DNA of 64,000 nucleotides. Origin: Chionoecetes opilio. Taxonomy: Eukaryota; Arthropoda; Malacostraca; Decapoda; Majidae. Below are positions 51,290-64,000 of this stretch, in pieces. The stretch spans positions 507,294 to 571,293 of the forward strand of contig JACEEZ010020317.1 of NCBI GenBank assembly GCA_016584305.1. The letters run 5' to 3'. The translations under genes were made by a program, and so were the position numbers. The notes beneath the pieces were generated by a model. That model searched no databases. It saw nothing but the letters and a program-made list of their open reading frames with translations, and had not been told where the DNA came from. Numbering within the stretch: the first letter of the stretch is position 1; each line of letters starts with the position of its first letter.

Positions 51290-52865
51290 TTTAGTTTCCC
51301 AATTATATTTTTCGAATGTAATATAAGCTTAAGTGAAGTCAAAGTACAAGCTAACCTCGTACTGCTGAAATATGTGTGTGTATATTTTTTATCCCATTTT
51401 GTCATACACCAAAGGATGTTCTCTCCCGTATGTACCAATTTTGCCGCCAAAACATTATGCGCATCAGACTTTTCATCATTGAATTATTTACTTATTCATA
51501 TCATTATAATTATTTATATCATCATTATTGCTTTTTTTGTGCAGCAGTTTAACCTTTTTGCAGATTGACTAATAACCAGTTGTTACTTTTTTTCCTCTAC
51601 ACACATGTTATTCCGTCATCCTATACCCAGAAATTCAACACAAGATTGTTTTAGTCCACTCATATCCGTGAACAAAATACTTCCTTGTACTATATATATA
51701 AGAAGAAAAAAAATATATTTCCCAATTGCGCCAATCATTAACTCCCTCAAGTGAGAGCCTACACGGCCAACCATCTGAGCCCTCACCGAAATGAAAGCCT
51801 ATTGGAGCTACATATTCGAAGAAAAAAAGATTCAAGGAAGACATTATTCTCGAACAACGGGTGTCAACTACAACATTTACTATTCCTCTACCACTGTTGT
51901 AGTTTCACCCCTGCTCATTTACTTTGCAAATAAAGCATTAAGAATGGGGTAGCCTCTTCACATGTATAAGTTCTGTTTGAATTAAGTTGTTCGCTATCTT
52001 CACTGTTACGAGTTAGCTTTGAAGGTCGAAAAAAAAAAAATGGCCCAAGGCTACCGACCCCAATTGTGTTGTAGGTGGTGTAACGTGGGAGATTCCTTAC
52101 GGTAATTTGTCTGTTTTAACTACGGCAAATTTTCTTGTAATCGCCCTTCTATTTGAGCCGTAATGGGTGAATCAAGTACTTGTACTATCTGTTGTAGCTC
52201 TTGTACTTGTCATCTTCTACATTTAAGCTCTATTTACTTGACAGACGAGAATAGCAGACAAGTGTTATTTCTTCAAAAATACAAGGTTTGTATGAGATCA
52301 TCTGGTAGCTTGAGGGTTAAACATACATAAGTGTCAACAAATTGGTAAGGGGCTTTAAAGTCGCCTCTATTGATTAATTAATTATATGAACCTCCAGCCC
52401 ACACCATTCATACCTCTACCCAGAAACTAGAACACCAACTCAACACGTAACATACATTTAAACGTGACATTTTTGGGGGTCTGTTGGGTCTGTTATAAGA
52501 TATAAAGTCACATGAGTGTCTTTAATTTTGCTATTGATTACGGTTATTTCATCAATTCCCTGTGGACGTGGCAGCTCAAAATAATACAATGCTATATTAC
52601 CTCACCAGATGCTTTCCCTTGATTTCAATGAATGCAAAAAATAGATCTTTCTGTTTACATACTTTTCAGAATGGAAAATATCGTGTAAGCATAATACGTC
52701 TTCTACTATATCATCTTAATTTGTCACTCTCTCAAATATTACATCCTTACTCTGAAGAAGGAAGGGAGAAATGTGCAAGATGACAATATGCTAAGATCCA
52801 AACAATAAGATTAACTCAGAGCTAACTGAAAAGAACATATCAAAGAAACTGGAACACTGCTCTAA
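51290..52865. other. No gene recognised
   Basis: AT-rich sequence without recognisable coding, RNA or mobile-element signals. Confidence 0.45.
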
Positions 52866-52866
52866 T

Positions 52867-53450
<584 letters not shown>

Positions 53451-53834
53451 GACATTCACCTGCCTCCTGGGAACCAGCCTAAGCCTAGTCTTATCATTTT
53501 TATTTCCTCTTCATCTCGCGATCCGTAGTTTCCTGTCTTAATTACACTTTCCACACACCTTTATCATCAGCTCCCCCTGCCTCACCCCTTGCTCGCCTCC
53601 TCCGTTGCCTGTCTCCCGCCATCCCACCCTGCCTCCGCATCGCCATCACAGGATATTACGAACACCGCCAGGGAAAAAACATCTTCCACACTGCAAATGA
53701 AAGAGAGTTGGTATTTGAATATTATATCGAATATATCGAATTATATCGAATATATATATTGAATATTATATTAAATTCTTATCGTTTCGACAGATTAGCT
53801 TGTAAATTTTTTATTTTGTTTCATGTGTTTCTGT

Positions 53835-54108
<274 letters not shown>

Positions 54109-54199
54109 ATGATTTGTACATATCTTCAAAATAACTACTCCAGAACGACGAGAATCCTATCTTTCATATCTCTCCTACCCATCTCTTTGAAATGAAGAA

Positions 54200-56323
54200 A
54201 TTACGGTTGTCTCTTCATCATCGGCATAACGCCTTCCACGAGACGTTAATAGAGTGAATGGTGCGTGCTGGTCAGACTGTGTTTGGTTTTTGCAGAAAGA
54301 TACCAGGAAGGAGGCAAATACCAGGCTGGAATGAGTTTGTACGTGAGGCACACAGTGCCGCGCGAGAGTCCTTCCTTGAGTGGAGAGCGGGTGGTGGTCC
54401 GCGGGGGCCACTGGCTGAGAGGATGAGGAGCACCAGGGCTAGATTCAAGCTGTGTCTCAGGTGGTGTAAGTCACATGAGCACCAGCTTCGAGCCCAGTCC
54501 CTGGCTGACAAGCTGGCAAAGGTGACTCCTTTGACTTTTGGCGTGGCGTGCGAAGCATGAACCCGGGCTCACACACGCTTCCCATATGGGTGGATCACAC
54601 TGTGTGGGAGGAGGGCATCGCCTCCATGTGGGGTGACCACTTCAAGGGCATTCTCAACTGTGTGAGGGACGAGGAGAGTGAAAATGCCTAGCATGGCGTG
54701 ATGCGTTATGTGATGCTGTATAGGTTTCCGCAGCGTGGACCACTAGGAGATGAGAGAGATCTTGCAAGGCCTCTCCACCAGCGAGGCATTGGGTATGGAT
54801 GGGCTCCCTTCTGGGGCATTTAAGTGTGCGCCCCTCAGCCTGGTTACATGGCTCTGTCTCTTCATTAATGTCTGTGTCTGCCATCAGTGCATACCCAGTC
54901 AGGTCTTGGCAGTGTTTATAGTGCCTTTACTTAAGAGCAAAGTGAAGGACCCTGCTAACTCTGGAAATTACAGGCCCATTGCCATAGCGACCGCCCTGTC
55001 TAAGGGGCTGGAGAAAGTGGTGCTCCATCTTCTTGAGGCCCACCTGTATACACTGGACAATCAGCTCAGTTATAAGAAGGGCCTTGGCACTGAGATGTGT
55101 GTGTGAACATTGACGAATATCATTCACAACTACACTTCCGGAAATTCACCTGTTTATCTGTGTTTCCTGGATGCCAGAAAAGCGTTTGACAGAGTGAATT
55201 ACTGGAAGCTTTTCAATAAACTTCTCGACAGGGGTACACTTGGGTATATCATTAACTTATTAATATACTGATACACTACTCAGGAGTTTACTGTTAAGTG
55301 GGGTAATTCCTTCTCGCTGTCATTTAGAACAGCCAATGTTATTCGGCAGGGGGGGATTTTATCTCCTTTATTTTATCACTTCTATCTTTTATCCCTACCT
55401 GTATAATGTGTAGACACGGATGATCTCAGTGCCAACCTTCGTGATACAGGTGTCGGCTGCCACATACATGATGAGTGCATCAACTCACTGAGTTATGCTG
55501 ATGATATGGTACTGCTCGCACCCACTGCGGATGCGTTGCAGGACCTTATCAGTGTGTGTCAGATGTATGTTGCCAAGCATGACATTGTCTACAACACCAC
55601 TAAGACAGAGTGCATGGAAGTATCACCGGCACGCACTCAGGTGAATTACCTCAAAACAGCATGGTTCAGTGGGTCTGCCCTCACTTTTGTGGACAGATTC
55701 GCATACTTAAGCCATGTTATATCCCACGACATGACTGATGATGATGACATCAACAAGCAGACCACCAAGCTTCTTGTCGTGGGAAATACTCTACAGAGGA
55801 AATTTTCCTACTGTACCAGAGAGGTGAAGATGGAGTTATACAAGAGTCACTGCTACTCTACTCTACTATATACTGCAACTCGCTGTGGTCGCGGTTCAAG
55901 GTGGCCACTCTGAATCGACTTAAGGTTTGTCACAATGACATCCTTAAGAGGTTTCTGGGGCTGTCCAGGTGGTCCAGCTCGTCCCTGGCTTTCGCTAGGA
56001 AAGGGGTGAACAATCTGGATGTGATCCGTCGACACTCCGCGTTCAGATTAAGGAGTAGGGTAGAGCTCTCTGCGAACTCCATCACCACCTCCGTCAGGTA
56101 GAGCTAAGCTTTTGTATGTGGACCTATACAACAGCAGTGGCTGAGCCTGCTGTTTGTACAGAATGTGGGGTAGCGCAGGTGTACATATAGTACGTATACT
56201 TTCTATGTACAGCAGTGTCTATATTGCCCACATGTATATATTATATTTTATTTGCTTTAGTACTTACGTTAATTCCTGTTGTTGTTTTTCCTGTATGGCT
56301 CCGGGTGAGAATAAATTATTATG

Positions 56324-56366
<43 letters not shown>
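54200..56366 (+). pseudogene. Decayed non-LTR retrotransposon (RT ORF), (ATT)n tail
   Basis: Remnant of a LINE ORF2. Pre-RT region: IPGWNEFVREAHSAARESFL and RARFKLCLRWCKSHEHQLRA (54300-54520). Then ALGMDGLPSGAFK, NSGNYRPIAIATALSK (about 54960), VYLCFLDARKAFDRVNYWKL (about 55160), RQGGILSPLF, LSYADDMVLLAP (about 55490; catalytic YADD intact) and VCHNDILKRFLGLSRW near the end. Stops at about 54690, 55105, 55270 and 55408 and at least two frame changes show decay. The 3' end is a run of about 14 ATT repeats (56322-56366). Clade not assigned; the endonuclease is missing. Confidence 0.8.
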
Positions 56367-56368
<2 letters not shown>

Positions 56369-57116
56369 CAGGTTTCTTCATTTCAAACATTTGAGAATTG
56401 GGAAAACGTATGACTCAGTGGTAATTTTCCGACATTTGTTTTGACTCATCAACGACTGTTATGTTTTTTTTGTTTTTGTTTTTTTTTAGTATATTTTAAT
56501 ATCATTTGTAAGGAAGAAGGGGATTGATATGGTCGTAATTTAATAAGTAGTGATTCTAATTGAGTCGCAATTCATTAAAATCTGCATAGGTATTGGTAAA
56601 GAACAAAAATAACAACAACAACAACAGCAACAAAATAAAACGAAAAAGAAGAAGAAGAAGGAGAGGAAAAAGAAATAGAGGGAAAGAAAAGAAAAGAAGA
56701 AATTAAGAAAAAGAAGAGGCAGGAAAATAATTTTAAAATATTAATAACCCCAACCAAAAAAACAAAACAAAAAAACTATTGCTAATCAACGTTATCTAAG
56801 CTAACGACGAACCAACCCTTTCATCCTACCATATATCGTTTCAATAAGTAAATGAGGCTAAAAAGAAAAGAAAAAGATAAACACTACACTTCCATGCGCT
56901 ACAAGTTAGCCCGGCCACTCGCACCCACAAACGTGCCAAGTGTGTTTCTTTACCCCAAAACCCTCTTCTCGGCCTCAGACCCTCGCCTGCCTCCCCACCC
57001 CAAGAACTGCCGCTCCAGCCCGCATCTTGGCCACACTTCTCCACTAATAGCCACCAGAGAATACCCCGCTGACTATAATCTCCTCAACTCCATTGTCTGA
57101 CCGAGCTTTCTGTATA

Positions 57117-57120
<4 letters not shown>
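56367..57120. other. No gene recognised
   Basis: A-rich and T-rich low-complexity stretches (56455-56500, 56600-56780). Nothing supports a gene. Confidence 0.45.

Positions 57121-57203
<83 letters not shown>
57121..57203. repeat. (GT)n microsatellite
   Basis: GT array of about 80 bp. Confidence 0.97.
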
Positions 57204-57207
<4 letters not shown>

Positions 57208-58065
57208 CTGCATGATACGGTGTTTCAAAGGCAATGGGGGAGGGTAGGAGTGAGAGACGCAGGGTGTAAAGTTCCGTCCCCAGGCAACGATAGCTCTCTC
57301 ACACCGATGGAGTGTGAGATCGCAATCTTGTGACACATGACTTGTCTATTCCGTTGTTGAACAAATAAACATGAGGGAGATAGGTAGCAAATAAAAAACA
57401 ACCACGATTTGGCCTTTATTTATGATATTTTTGGCATAATTTCCTTTATGAGCATCCACCATATAAAAAAAAGATCAATCATCAGTACGCGCCTTTCATT
57501 TCTACCACAACTTTCCTTACTTCATAGACATAAACCTGATACATCTATAAGTACTTTCCCCATCTAAGAAGAAACTATAATCGCAATAGGTTTCGCGTAG
57601 CCTCATAGGTCGATCTGACGTTTGAGTGACCCGAATTCTTAAACTTGAGGAAATTCAAACAAGCAGATTGAACGCGCGATTGATTTTGATCTCGTCGTAT
57701 TGGTGGCTCGAGGTCGCCAGCCACAAGGCGTTGAAGCGGACTGCAGGCACATGGATAGGACTGTACTTCCTTAGCTGCGCCAGTGACATGGAAACGATGC
57801 ACGGCGGAAGAAAAATTCGATCCTTTATCCAAGGCAACATATCTGCGTGTGTGGGCGCTGATGGGGGATTTACGTAAAGCAAGTGACAGCCAATAAGAGT
57901 GGATGGATATAGCAGGGAAAGAAAGTGGGTGTTGCATTTTCAATAGACTTACGAGTATAAAGTTGCCTCTCTGTGTGTCTTTACGTCTTTCTTTCTTTTA
58001 AGGGACGTCGTTGTTTTAGTCGTTATATAATTGCTGCATTTTTCTTTTTTCACTGAACCAAAAGA
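57204..58065. other. No gene recognised
   Basis: Overlapping frames of 75-122 codons at 57575-57943 are present on both strands, but I recognise no protein family. Confidence 0.4.
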
Positions 58066-58082
58066 ATTAGCTTATGTACGTA

Positions 58083-60125
58083 CCTCAATCAATCAATCAT
58101 TGGGGGCATACGCCGGGGGGCGCGTCGCCTCGCCCACCCTACGACGCCACTCCCGGGGGTCACCACGCGCGAGTTTCCATGCAGGCTCCTTTCCCATACC
58201 AAGCAACTCTTGACAAAAAACATCAACTTGCCCCAGCCACGAGCCTTTTGGGCGCCCCCTTGGCCTCCTCCACGCCGGATTGTCTCTTACAGATACAACC
58301 CGATGGGAAGGATCGGTTTCAGGGTAGCGTGCCACATGCCCATATAGCCGAAGTTGGCGCTGATGGACTATGCAGGTAATAGGCCTCGATTCAGTCTCAC
58401 GGTGCAATCGCTGATTTGACACGTAATCATCCCAGCGATACCCCATGATTCTGCGAAGACACTTATTACCAAAGGCATTGATTCGTCTCTTCAAGTCACT
58501 ATTTAGTGTCCATGTCTCACAACCATAGAGTAAGACAGGGATCACAAGCGACTTGAAGATCCGGATCTTTGTCCTCCTGCACAGGTACCGACAATGCCAA
58601 ATACTCCCGCTGAGCGAGTCCATAACACCGTGGGCTATGCCAATCCGCCGTAAGACTTCTTGACGTGACCCGCCGTCATTATGGACTGCGCTACCAAGGT
58701 ATGTAAAACTTTCCAAGATCTCAATGTCCTCGCCACACGCATGAACAGACTGTACTGCTTCATCTAGTAAGTCTCCAAATACCTGGACCTATGAGCCAGG
58801 AGACCTCAAGTCCCAAAGGCTTTGCCTCCTCGTGCAGCGCCTCGAGAGCCATCACCAGGACCTCCAGCGACTCAGCAAAGATTACTGCATCATCGGCAAA
58901 AACAAGATCAGTGATCTTGGTGTTGCCGACGGATGCTCCACAATCACTTTGATCTACAACCTTGTCCAATACCCAGTCCATACAAGCGTTGAAAAGTGAT
59001 GGGGCAAGGACGCACCCTTGCCTCACTCCTGTATTCACAGGAAAGAAGCTGGATACACCTGCCCCACACTTCACAGCACTCTCAGTCCCAGAATACAGAC
59101 CAGTTATCAAACCAATAGTCCTTGCAGGAATCCCTCGAAGTCGCAGAAGATCCCAGAGTGACTCACGATGCACTGAGTCAAACGCCTTCTTGAGATCAAC
59201 ATAGGCTGCAAGCATCCCCTGTCGAAACTCACGTCGGCGTTCCACCAGGACACGAAGCGCTAGGATACGGTCCGTTGTTGACTTACCAGGCGTGAACCCA
59301 GACTGCTGAGGTCTCTGATGCTTCACCAGATGACTGCGAATTCGTGTCAGCAATAGATGGGCAAGCACCTTGCCTGGTACGCTGAGCAGTGTAATACCGC
59401 GGTAATTGTTGCAGTCCTGACGGTCCCCTTTCCCTTTCCAGATAGGGACGACCAGCCCCCTTTTCCAGTCAGGAGGAATGGTACCTGATTGCCACACGGC
59501 AGCCAGGACAGCATGCAACCCTCGGATCATGGCCTCACCCCCAGCTTTGAGAAGCTCCGCACTGATATTACAAACACCAGCTGCCTTTCCACCCTTCAAC
59601 TTTGCTACAGCCTCTCTGACTTCGTCAAGAGAGGGTGCGGTTTCGTCAATGGGAGGATCGGCATCAACTGCCTGTAACCCAGTGGTGTGAAGCTGCTCAG
59701 TTGGAGGGTCCACCGTGAACAACTGCCCAAAGTACTCAGCCCAACGAGCCATCTGCCCATCCATGTCCGACACGAGGCGCCCATCTGCTGTTCGAATAGC
59801 ACTCGCCCGAGAAGGAGACTTGGAACGGAGCTTCTTCAGGGCTCGGTAGGCGGGTCGGAGGTCATTAGCGTTCAAATGACCCTCAACATCCTCAGCGAGA
59901 CTCCTGACATACCTCTCCTTGTCTCTCCTCAGGAGGGTTCTAGTCCGGCGTGACAGAGCCCTGTGCTGGTCCCGGTTCCCAGCCAGCCTGGCAGCGCGAC
60001 TCTCCTCGATTTTCTCCAGTGTCTCCGTAGAGACAAAACCACGCCTTGACCTCGGGCGCTCCCCAATACACTCCTTGTAACTACGTACCTCGATGTTACT
60101 GATATTATAAACATTCATTTCTTCC
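58083..60125 (-). pseudogene. RTE-clade non-LTR retrotransposon, 5'-truncated, one frameshift
   Basis: Minus-strand LINE. RT segment (60136-58760): RRTRTLLRRDKERYVRSLAE, WAEYFGQLFTVDPP, VAKLKGGKAAGVCNISAELL, NNYRGITLLSVPGKV, QSGFTPGKSTTDRI, YVDLKKAFDSVHRESLW, TGVRQGCVLAPSLFN and VFADDAVIFAES (catalytic FADD intact). A small deletion near 58785 shifts the frame. The C-terminal segment (58716-58093) has LESFTYLGSAVHNDGGSRQE, RIFKSLVIPVLLYGCETWTL, LRRIMGYRWDDYVSNQRLHR and WRRRVGEATRPPAYAPND. The stop lies in a TGATTGATTGATTGA tail, typical of RTE elements. The endonuclease half is missing; the 5' break is near a short GA tract (60146). Little decay, so fairly young. Confidence 0.87.
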
Positions 60126-60520
60126 GTGTTTGTCAATTCTCAAAACGAGAGAGAGAAAGAGAGAAAAAAAAAAGAGTCTTATATAACCATAATACTTAAA
60201 TCGTCTTTCTAGCTAAGTTCTATATTTTCTCTTTTCTTGTCCATATTATACGTACAATTCATTATACATTCATCAGCGGTATAAAGAAGGTAACATTAGG
60301 TGTAAAATAGTACAAGTATGGGAAGGGACGGTAGGCAGGACAGGAGGGATAGGGAGGGATAGAAGGGGCGGGGAGTATGCCAGCTGCCACCCTACTACTG
60401 ACTTATATGTTCTCTGTGGTAGCTTGACGTGGCCTGGTGACTATTTTAAACGTTACTGCGTGAGATTTACGAGAGAACACGGTCGTTAATAAGAACGTGT
60501 GTGTTTATTAGTATATTGCC

Positions 60521-60595
<75 letters not shown>

Positions 60596-61080
60596 CTTTC
60601 AGTCCTTTCATAAACAATTACAACATAGAAAGCCAGATTCACAAGAGGCATTTTTTCCATAAGGTATTGTGAAACGCTTTTAAACATGTAACACTAAGAA
60701 ATACGGGCGGTCAATTTAGATATTGTATAAAAGCATCAATGATTATTGATAGAAGACATTGCTAAATACAATGCAGTTCAGTGGGGTGGATGGTGGTGAT
60801 GGTGGTGGCATTAATCATAATACTATTGACGATGATAATGATGAGGATGATAACGGTGGATATGGTGTTCGTGGATATGTAGTAGAGGTGGTGACCATGA
60901 TGGGGGGGGGCGGGTGATGTACATAGTTAATTAAAAGGTGGTGATGGAGATGGTGGTGATTGCGGAGTCAGTGGCATAAAATGACACTTTTTCTTCCACA
61001 ATTCCTTGGTAATTACTAGTGGTCATTGCTCACCACTAGTAATTATACATCAATATGAACCGCTTAGACTTATTATGTCA
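60126..61080. other. No gene; CT array and GATGATGGTG-rich tract
   Basis: A pure CT array lies at 60522-60593. About 60785-60965 is rich in GGTGATGGTGG/GATGATAATG low-complexity motifs. Nothing else is recognised. Confidence 0.6.
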
Positions 61081-61083
61081 GGG

Positions 61084-61192
61084 CATAGACCACTATATCT
61101 CTGGACTGTTCACGCGACAATGTTTTGAAATTGCCAGGCTGCATAGCGGCCTGCGGCCCGCCCGGCAAAGAAATATAGTGGTCTATGGACTA
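61084..61192. repeat. Small palindromic element with CATAGACCACTATA ends
   Basis: CATAGACCACTATATCT at the left is the reverse complement of the right end (TATAGTGGTCTATG), about 109 bp in total with a GC-rich middle (GCGGCCTGCGGCCCGCC). A third copy of the end (CAGTGGTCTATGG) lies at 62102-62114. Likely a MITE end or a foldback boundary. Confidence 0.7.
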
Positions 61193-61905
61193 TCATATAA
61201 ACTGATTTATCAGTATATATGATATACTGTAATCTTCGTAAATGCTTGTTCTATAATATTATCAAATAAAAAACTGTAAAACACGCTAAAGAAATGCCAT
61301 TACGAGACTCTGATTCACTTCAACTCTTCGCCACTTAAAACTTTGCGAGTGAACTTTTATCATGAAGGGTATCAATAGAAGCGCAATTTTATTAGCTTTC
61401 CATTGATGTATTTCGTTTTCTGATAAATGAATTAGAACCATGCATAAATTAGCATTAAATAAATAAATAAAATCATCAATCGGGTAATTTTCCCGATTGA
61501 AGAGGTTATTTATTTAGTTAACGCTAATTTATACATGGTGCTAATTCATTTATCAGAAAAAGAAATATATAAATAAATAAATAACATCATCAATCAGGAA
61601 AATTACCCGATTGATGATTTTATTTATCTATTTAACGCTAATTTATGTATGGTTCTAATTCATTTATCCGAAAACGAAATATATCAATGGAAAGCTAATA
61701 AAATTGCGCTTCTATTGATAAAAGTTCACTCGCAAAGTTTTAAATGGCGAAGAGTTGAAGTGAATATTAAGTTCATGCATATTTCTTCAGTCTCGTAATG
61801 GCATTTCTTTAGCGTGTTTTACTGTTTTTTATTTGATAATATTATAGAACAAATATTTACGAAGACTACAGTATATCATATATACTGCTAAACCAGTCTA
61901 TATGA
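61190..61905. repeat. 0.7-kb palindrome (foldback/MITE)
   Basis: The left arm (ATATGATATACTGTAATCTTCG, AAAGAAATGCCATTACGAGAC, CTTTGCGAGTGAACTTTTATC, AATGAATTAGAACCATGCAT) is mirrored on the right (about 61580-61905). Between the arms AATAAATAAATA and CATCAATCGGGTAATTTTCC recur in both orientations. Non-coding. Confidence 0.85.
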
Positions 61906-61908
61906 TCC

Positions 61909-62034
<126 letters not shown>

Positions 62035-62321
62035 TCCGAGCGGCCCTCCGACTTCAGGCCCTTGTGCGACAGGCCGATATTCCGTGCGCAGTCCAGGTTT
62101 ACAGTGGTCTATGGTTAGGGATAAGGAGCATATTCTGATATCTGAAGAGTAAACACCGTAGACTGTTTAGGTGGTTGCCTCGTTTACTGTGTGGGGGGGG
62201 GGGGGAATACATGTGCGGGTGAATAATGGATTCAATCTGGAAAAGCGTCGATTTAAATAAAAAAGAAATAGGGAAGAACTGGTTCACAAATACTGTGGCA
62301 AATAATTGACTCAGTAGACAG

Positions 62322-64000
62322 GTAGTTTATATTTCTGCCCGTAATCATGCCAAATCTTTACTTCAACTTACCAAAAACTCTTTCATTCATAGAAAATGTC
62401 AAAATCTTTCTGAATCAAATTCCTCTCGTGACTTCTGGCATCTAGCTAATAACATCTCTAACAATTTTTCTTCTACATCTTTCCCTCCTATGCTTCACCC
62501 AGATGGCTCCACTGCTGTCTCATCTACTTCTAAAGCTGAACTCTTCGCTCAAACCTTTGCTAAAAATTCTACTCTGGTTGATGAAGGGCTTGTTCCTCCT
62601 CCTCCACCCTCTGACTATATTATGCCTTTCATTAAGATCCTTCGGAATGATGTTTTCTTTGCCCTTTCTGGCCTAGATCCTCGGAAGGCTTACGGTCCTG
62701 ACGGAGTCACTCCTATTGTTCTCAAAAACTGTGCTTCTGTGCTTGCACCGTGCCTGGTCAAACTTTTCTTTGTCTTTGTCTATCTACTTCCACCTTTCCT
62801 TCTTGCTGGAAGTTTGCTCACATCCAACCTGTTCCTAAGAAGGGTGACCGTTCTAATCCTTCAAACTATCGTCCTATAGCTTTGACTTCCTGCCTTTCTA
62901 AAGTTTTTGAATCTATACTTAATAAGAAGATTCTTAAGCATCTATCTGCTCACAATCTTCTATCTGATCGTCAGTACGGTTTCCGTAAAGGGCGATCTAC
63001 TGGCGATCTTCTAGCTTTCCTAACTGAATCTTGGTCATCCTCCTTTAGGGGTTTCGGTGAAACTTTTGCTGTTGCCCTTGACATATCAAAAGCTTTTGAT
63101 AGAGTCTGGTACAAATCTTTAATTTCCAAACTACCCTCATTCGGTTTCTATCCTTCTCTCTGTACCTTCATCTTAAGTTTCCTTTCAAACCGTTCTATTG
63201 CAGCTACTGTAGACGGACATTGTTCTTCTCCTAAATCTATCAATAGTGGTGTTCCCCAGGGTTCTGTCCTATCACCCACTCTCTTTCTATTATTCATTAA
63301 TGATCTTCTAAGTCTAACTCAAAGCCCTATCCACTCCTACGCTGATGATTTTACCCTGCATTTTTCAACGTCGTTTATTAGACGTCCAACTCAACAGGAA
63401 CTAAGTGATTCACGGAGAGATGCCACCGAGTGCCTAACTTCTGATCTTTCTATAATTTCTGATTGGGGCAAAGCAAACCTTGTTTTGTTCAATGCCTCAA
63501 AAACCCAATTTCTTCACCTATCTACTCGACAAAACCTACCAGATAACTATCCCCTCTTCTTCAATGACACTCAACTGTGTCCTACAATGAACATTTTAGG
63601 ACTATCCTTTACTAAAAATCTGAACTGGAAATCTCACATCTCATCTCTTGCTAAAACAGCTTCTAGGAAGTTAGGTGTCCTGTGGCGTCTGCGTTCTTTT
63701 TTTTCTCCCTCCCAATTGCTTGCTCTCTACAGGGGCCTTATCCGCCCATGTATGGAGTATGTCTCACATGTTTGGGGAGGATCCACTCATACAGCTCTCC
63801 TAAACAGGGTTGGGTCAAAAGCTTTTCGTCTCATCAACTCCTCTCCTCTGACTGACTGTCTTCAATCTTTAAATCACCGCCGCAATGTTGCTTCTCTTGC
63901 TCTCTTCTACCGTTATTTTCATGCTCACTGCTCTTCTGAATTTGCTAACTGCATGCCTCCCCCCCTCCCGCGGTCTCGCTGCACAAGACTTTCTACTCAT
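62322..64000 (+). pseudogene. Jockey-type non-LTR retrotransposon, copy 3, runs off the window
   Basis: Same family as 25989-27437 but starting further upstream: VYISARNHAKSLLQL, DFWHLANNISNNFSS and LDPRKAYGPDGVTPIVLKNC. A frameshift near 62768 (after LAPCLVKLF) precedes PVPKKGDRSNPSNYRPIALT, and the RT domain is then open to the window end (FRKGRSTGDLL, ALDISKAFDRVWY, SGVPQGSVLS, YADDFTLHF, GLIRPCMEYV). Against the first copy it has a 6-bp in-frame deletion (near 63578) and scattered substitutions. The 5' end is truncated in the pre-RT region; the 3' end is beyond 64000. With one frameshift it is probably inactive. Confidence 0.85.

Noticed and set aside
54258..56101. Treating the short frames as separate host genes
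   Set aside because: They join in order into one LINE reverse transcriptase with NYRP, KAFD and YADD motifs and an (ATT)n tail.

Overview
This window looks like repeat-dominated nuclear DNA of an arthropod, most likely a decapod crustacean. That is inferred from very long (GT)n, (CT)n and (AT)n arrays, TTAGG-like (arthropod telomere-type) tracts, tRNA-derived SINEs, several non-LTR retrotransposon families and large cut-and-paste transposons. I see no confident host protein-coding gene. The large reading frames all belong to mobile elements, and most frames in the simple repeats are not genes.

Main result: four independent insertions of one DNA transposon superfamily, which I assign to Academ (Academ-like). 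I call them A0 (6706-8816), A1 (18023-22954), A2 (32045-37653) and A3 (39070-41726). Each has long terminal inverted repeats sharing the pattern TAnnCnnnnAGC(CA) and a 3-bp target duplication (GTG, CTA, AAT, TAA). Each has a splice acceptor a few bases to a few dozen bases before the first ATG. A1 and A2 encode a large multidomain transposase: two N-terminal Cys/His zinc fingers, a central core with candidate DDE residues, an XPG/FEN1-like nuclease (IDG, EEAD, DTD, GCDT motifs) and a C-terminal cysteine cluster. A1 carries three in-frame stops, A2 three frameshifts, and A0 and A3 are internal-deletion derivatives that keep the termini. A3 is nested in an hAT element, which is itself inserted in the 3' UTR of an older non-LTR element.

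Layout. 1-3190: SINE fragments in (GT)n and a piggyBac-type MITE. 3369-6224: a 2.9-kb nested palindrome with TTAGG-like repeats. 6250-10190: SINE, A0, SINE. 10.2-16.8 kb: CT/GT arrays, an RT scrap and a cluster of a second SINE family. 16.9-24.3 kb: A1 between 0.6-kb direct repeats. 24.8-28.3 kb: hairpins and an inverted-repeat element carrying a Jockey-type LINE. 29.2-30.9 kb: a 34-bp minisatellite. 31.5-42.6 kb: A2 and the LINE/hAT/A3 nest. 43.7-50.8 kb: an inverted-repeat element and two copies of a CR1-group LINE. 52.8-56.4 kb: SINE and a decayed LINE. 58.1-60.1 kb: an RTE LINE on the minus strand. 61-62 kb: palindromes. 62.3-64 kb: a second Jockey-type LINE running off the end.

A second pattern concerns microsatellites. 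SINEs of both families, and CR1-group LINE fragments, repeatedly lie between two arrays of the same dinucleotide in the same orientation. This suggests retrotransposition into microsatellites, not only growth of arrays from element tails.
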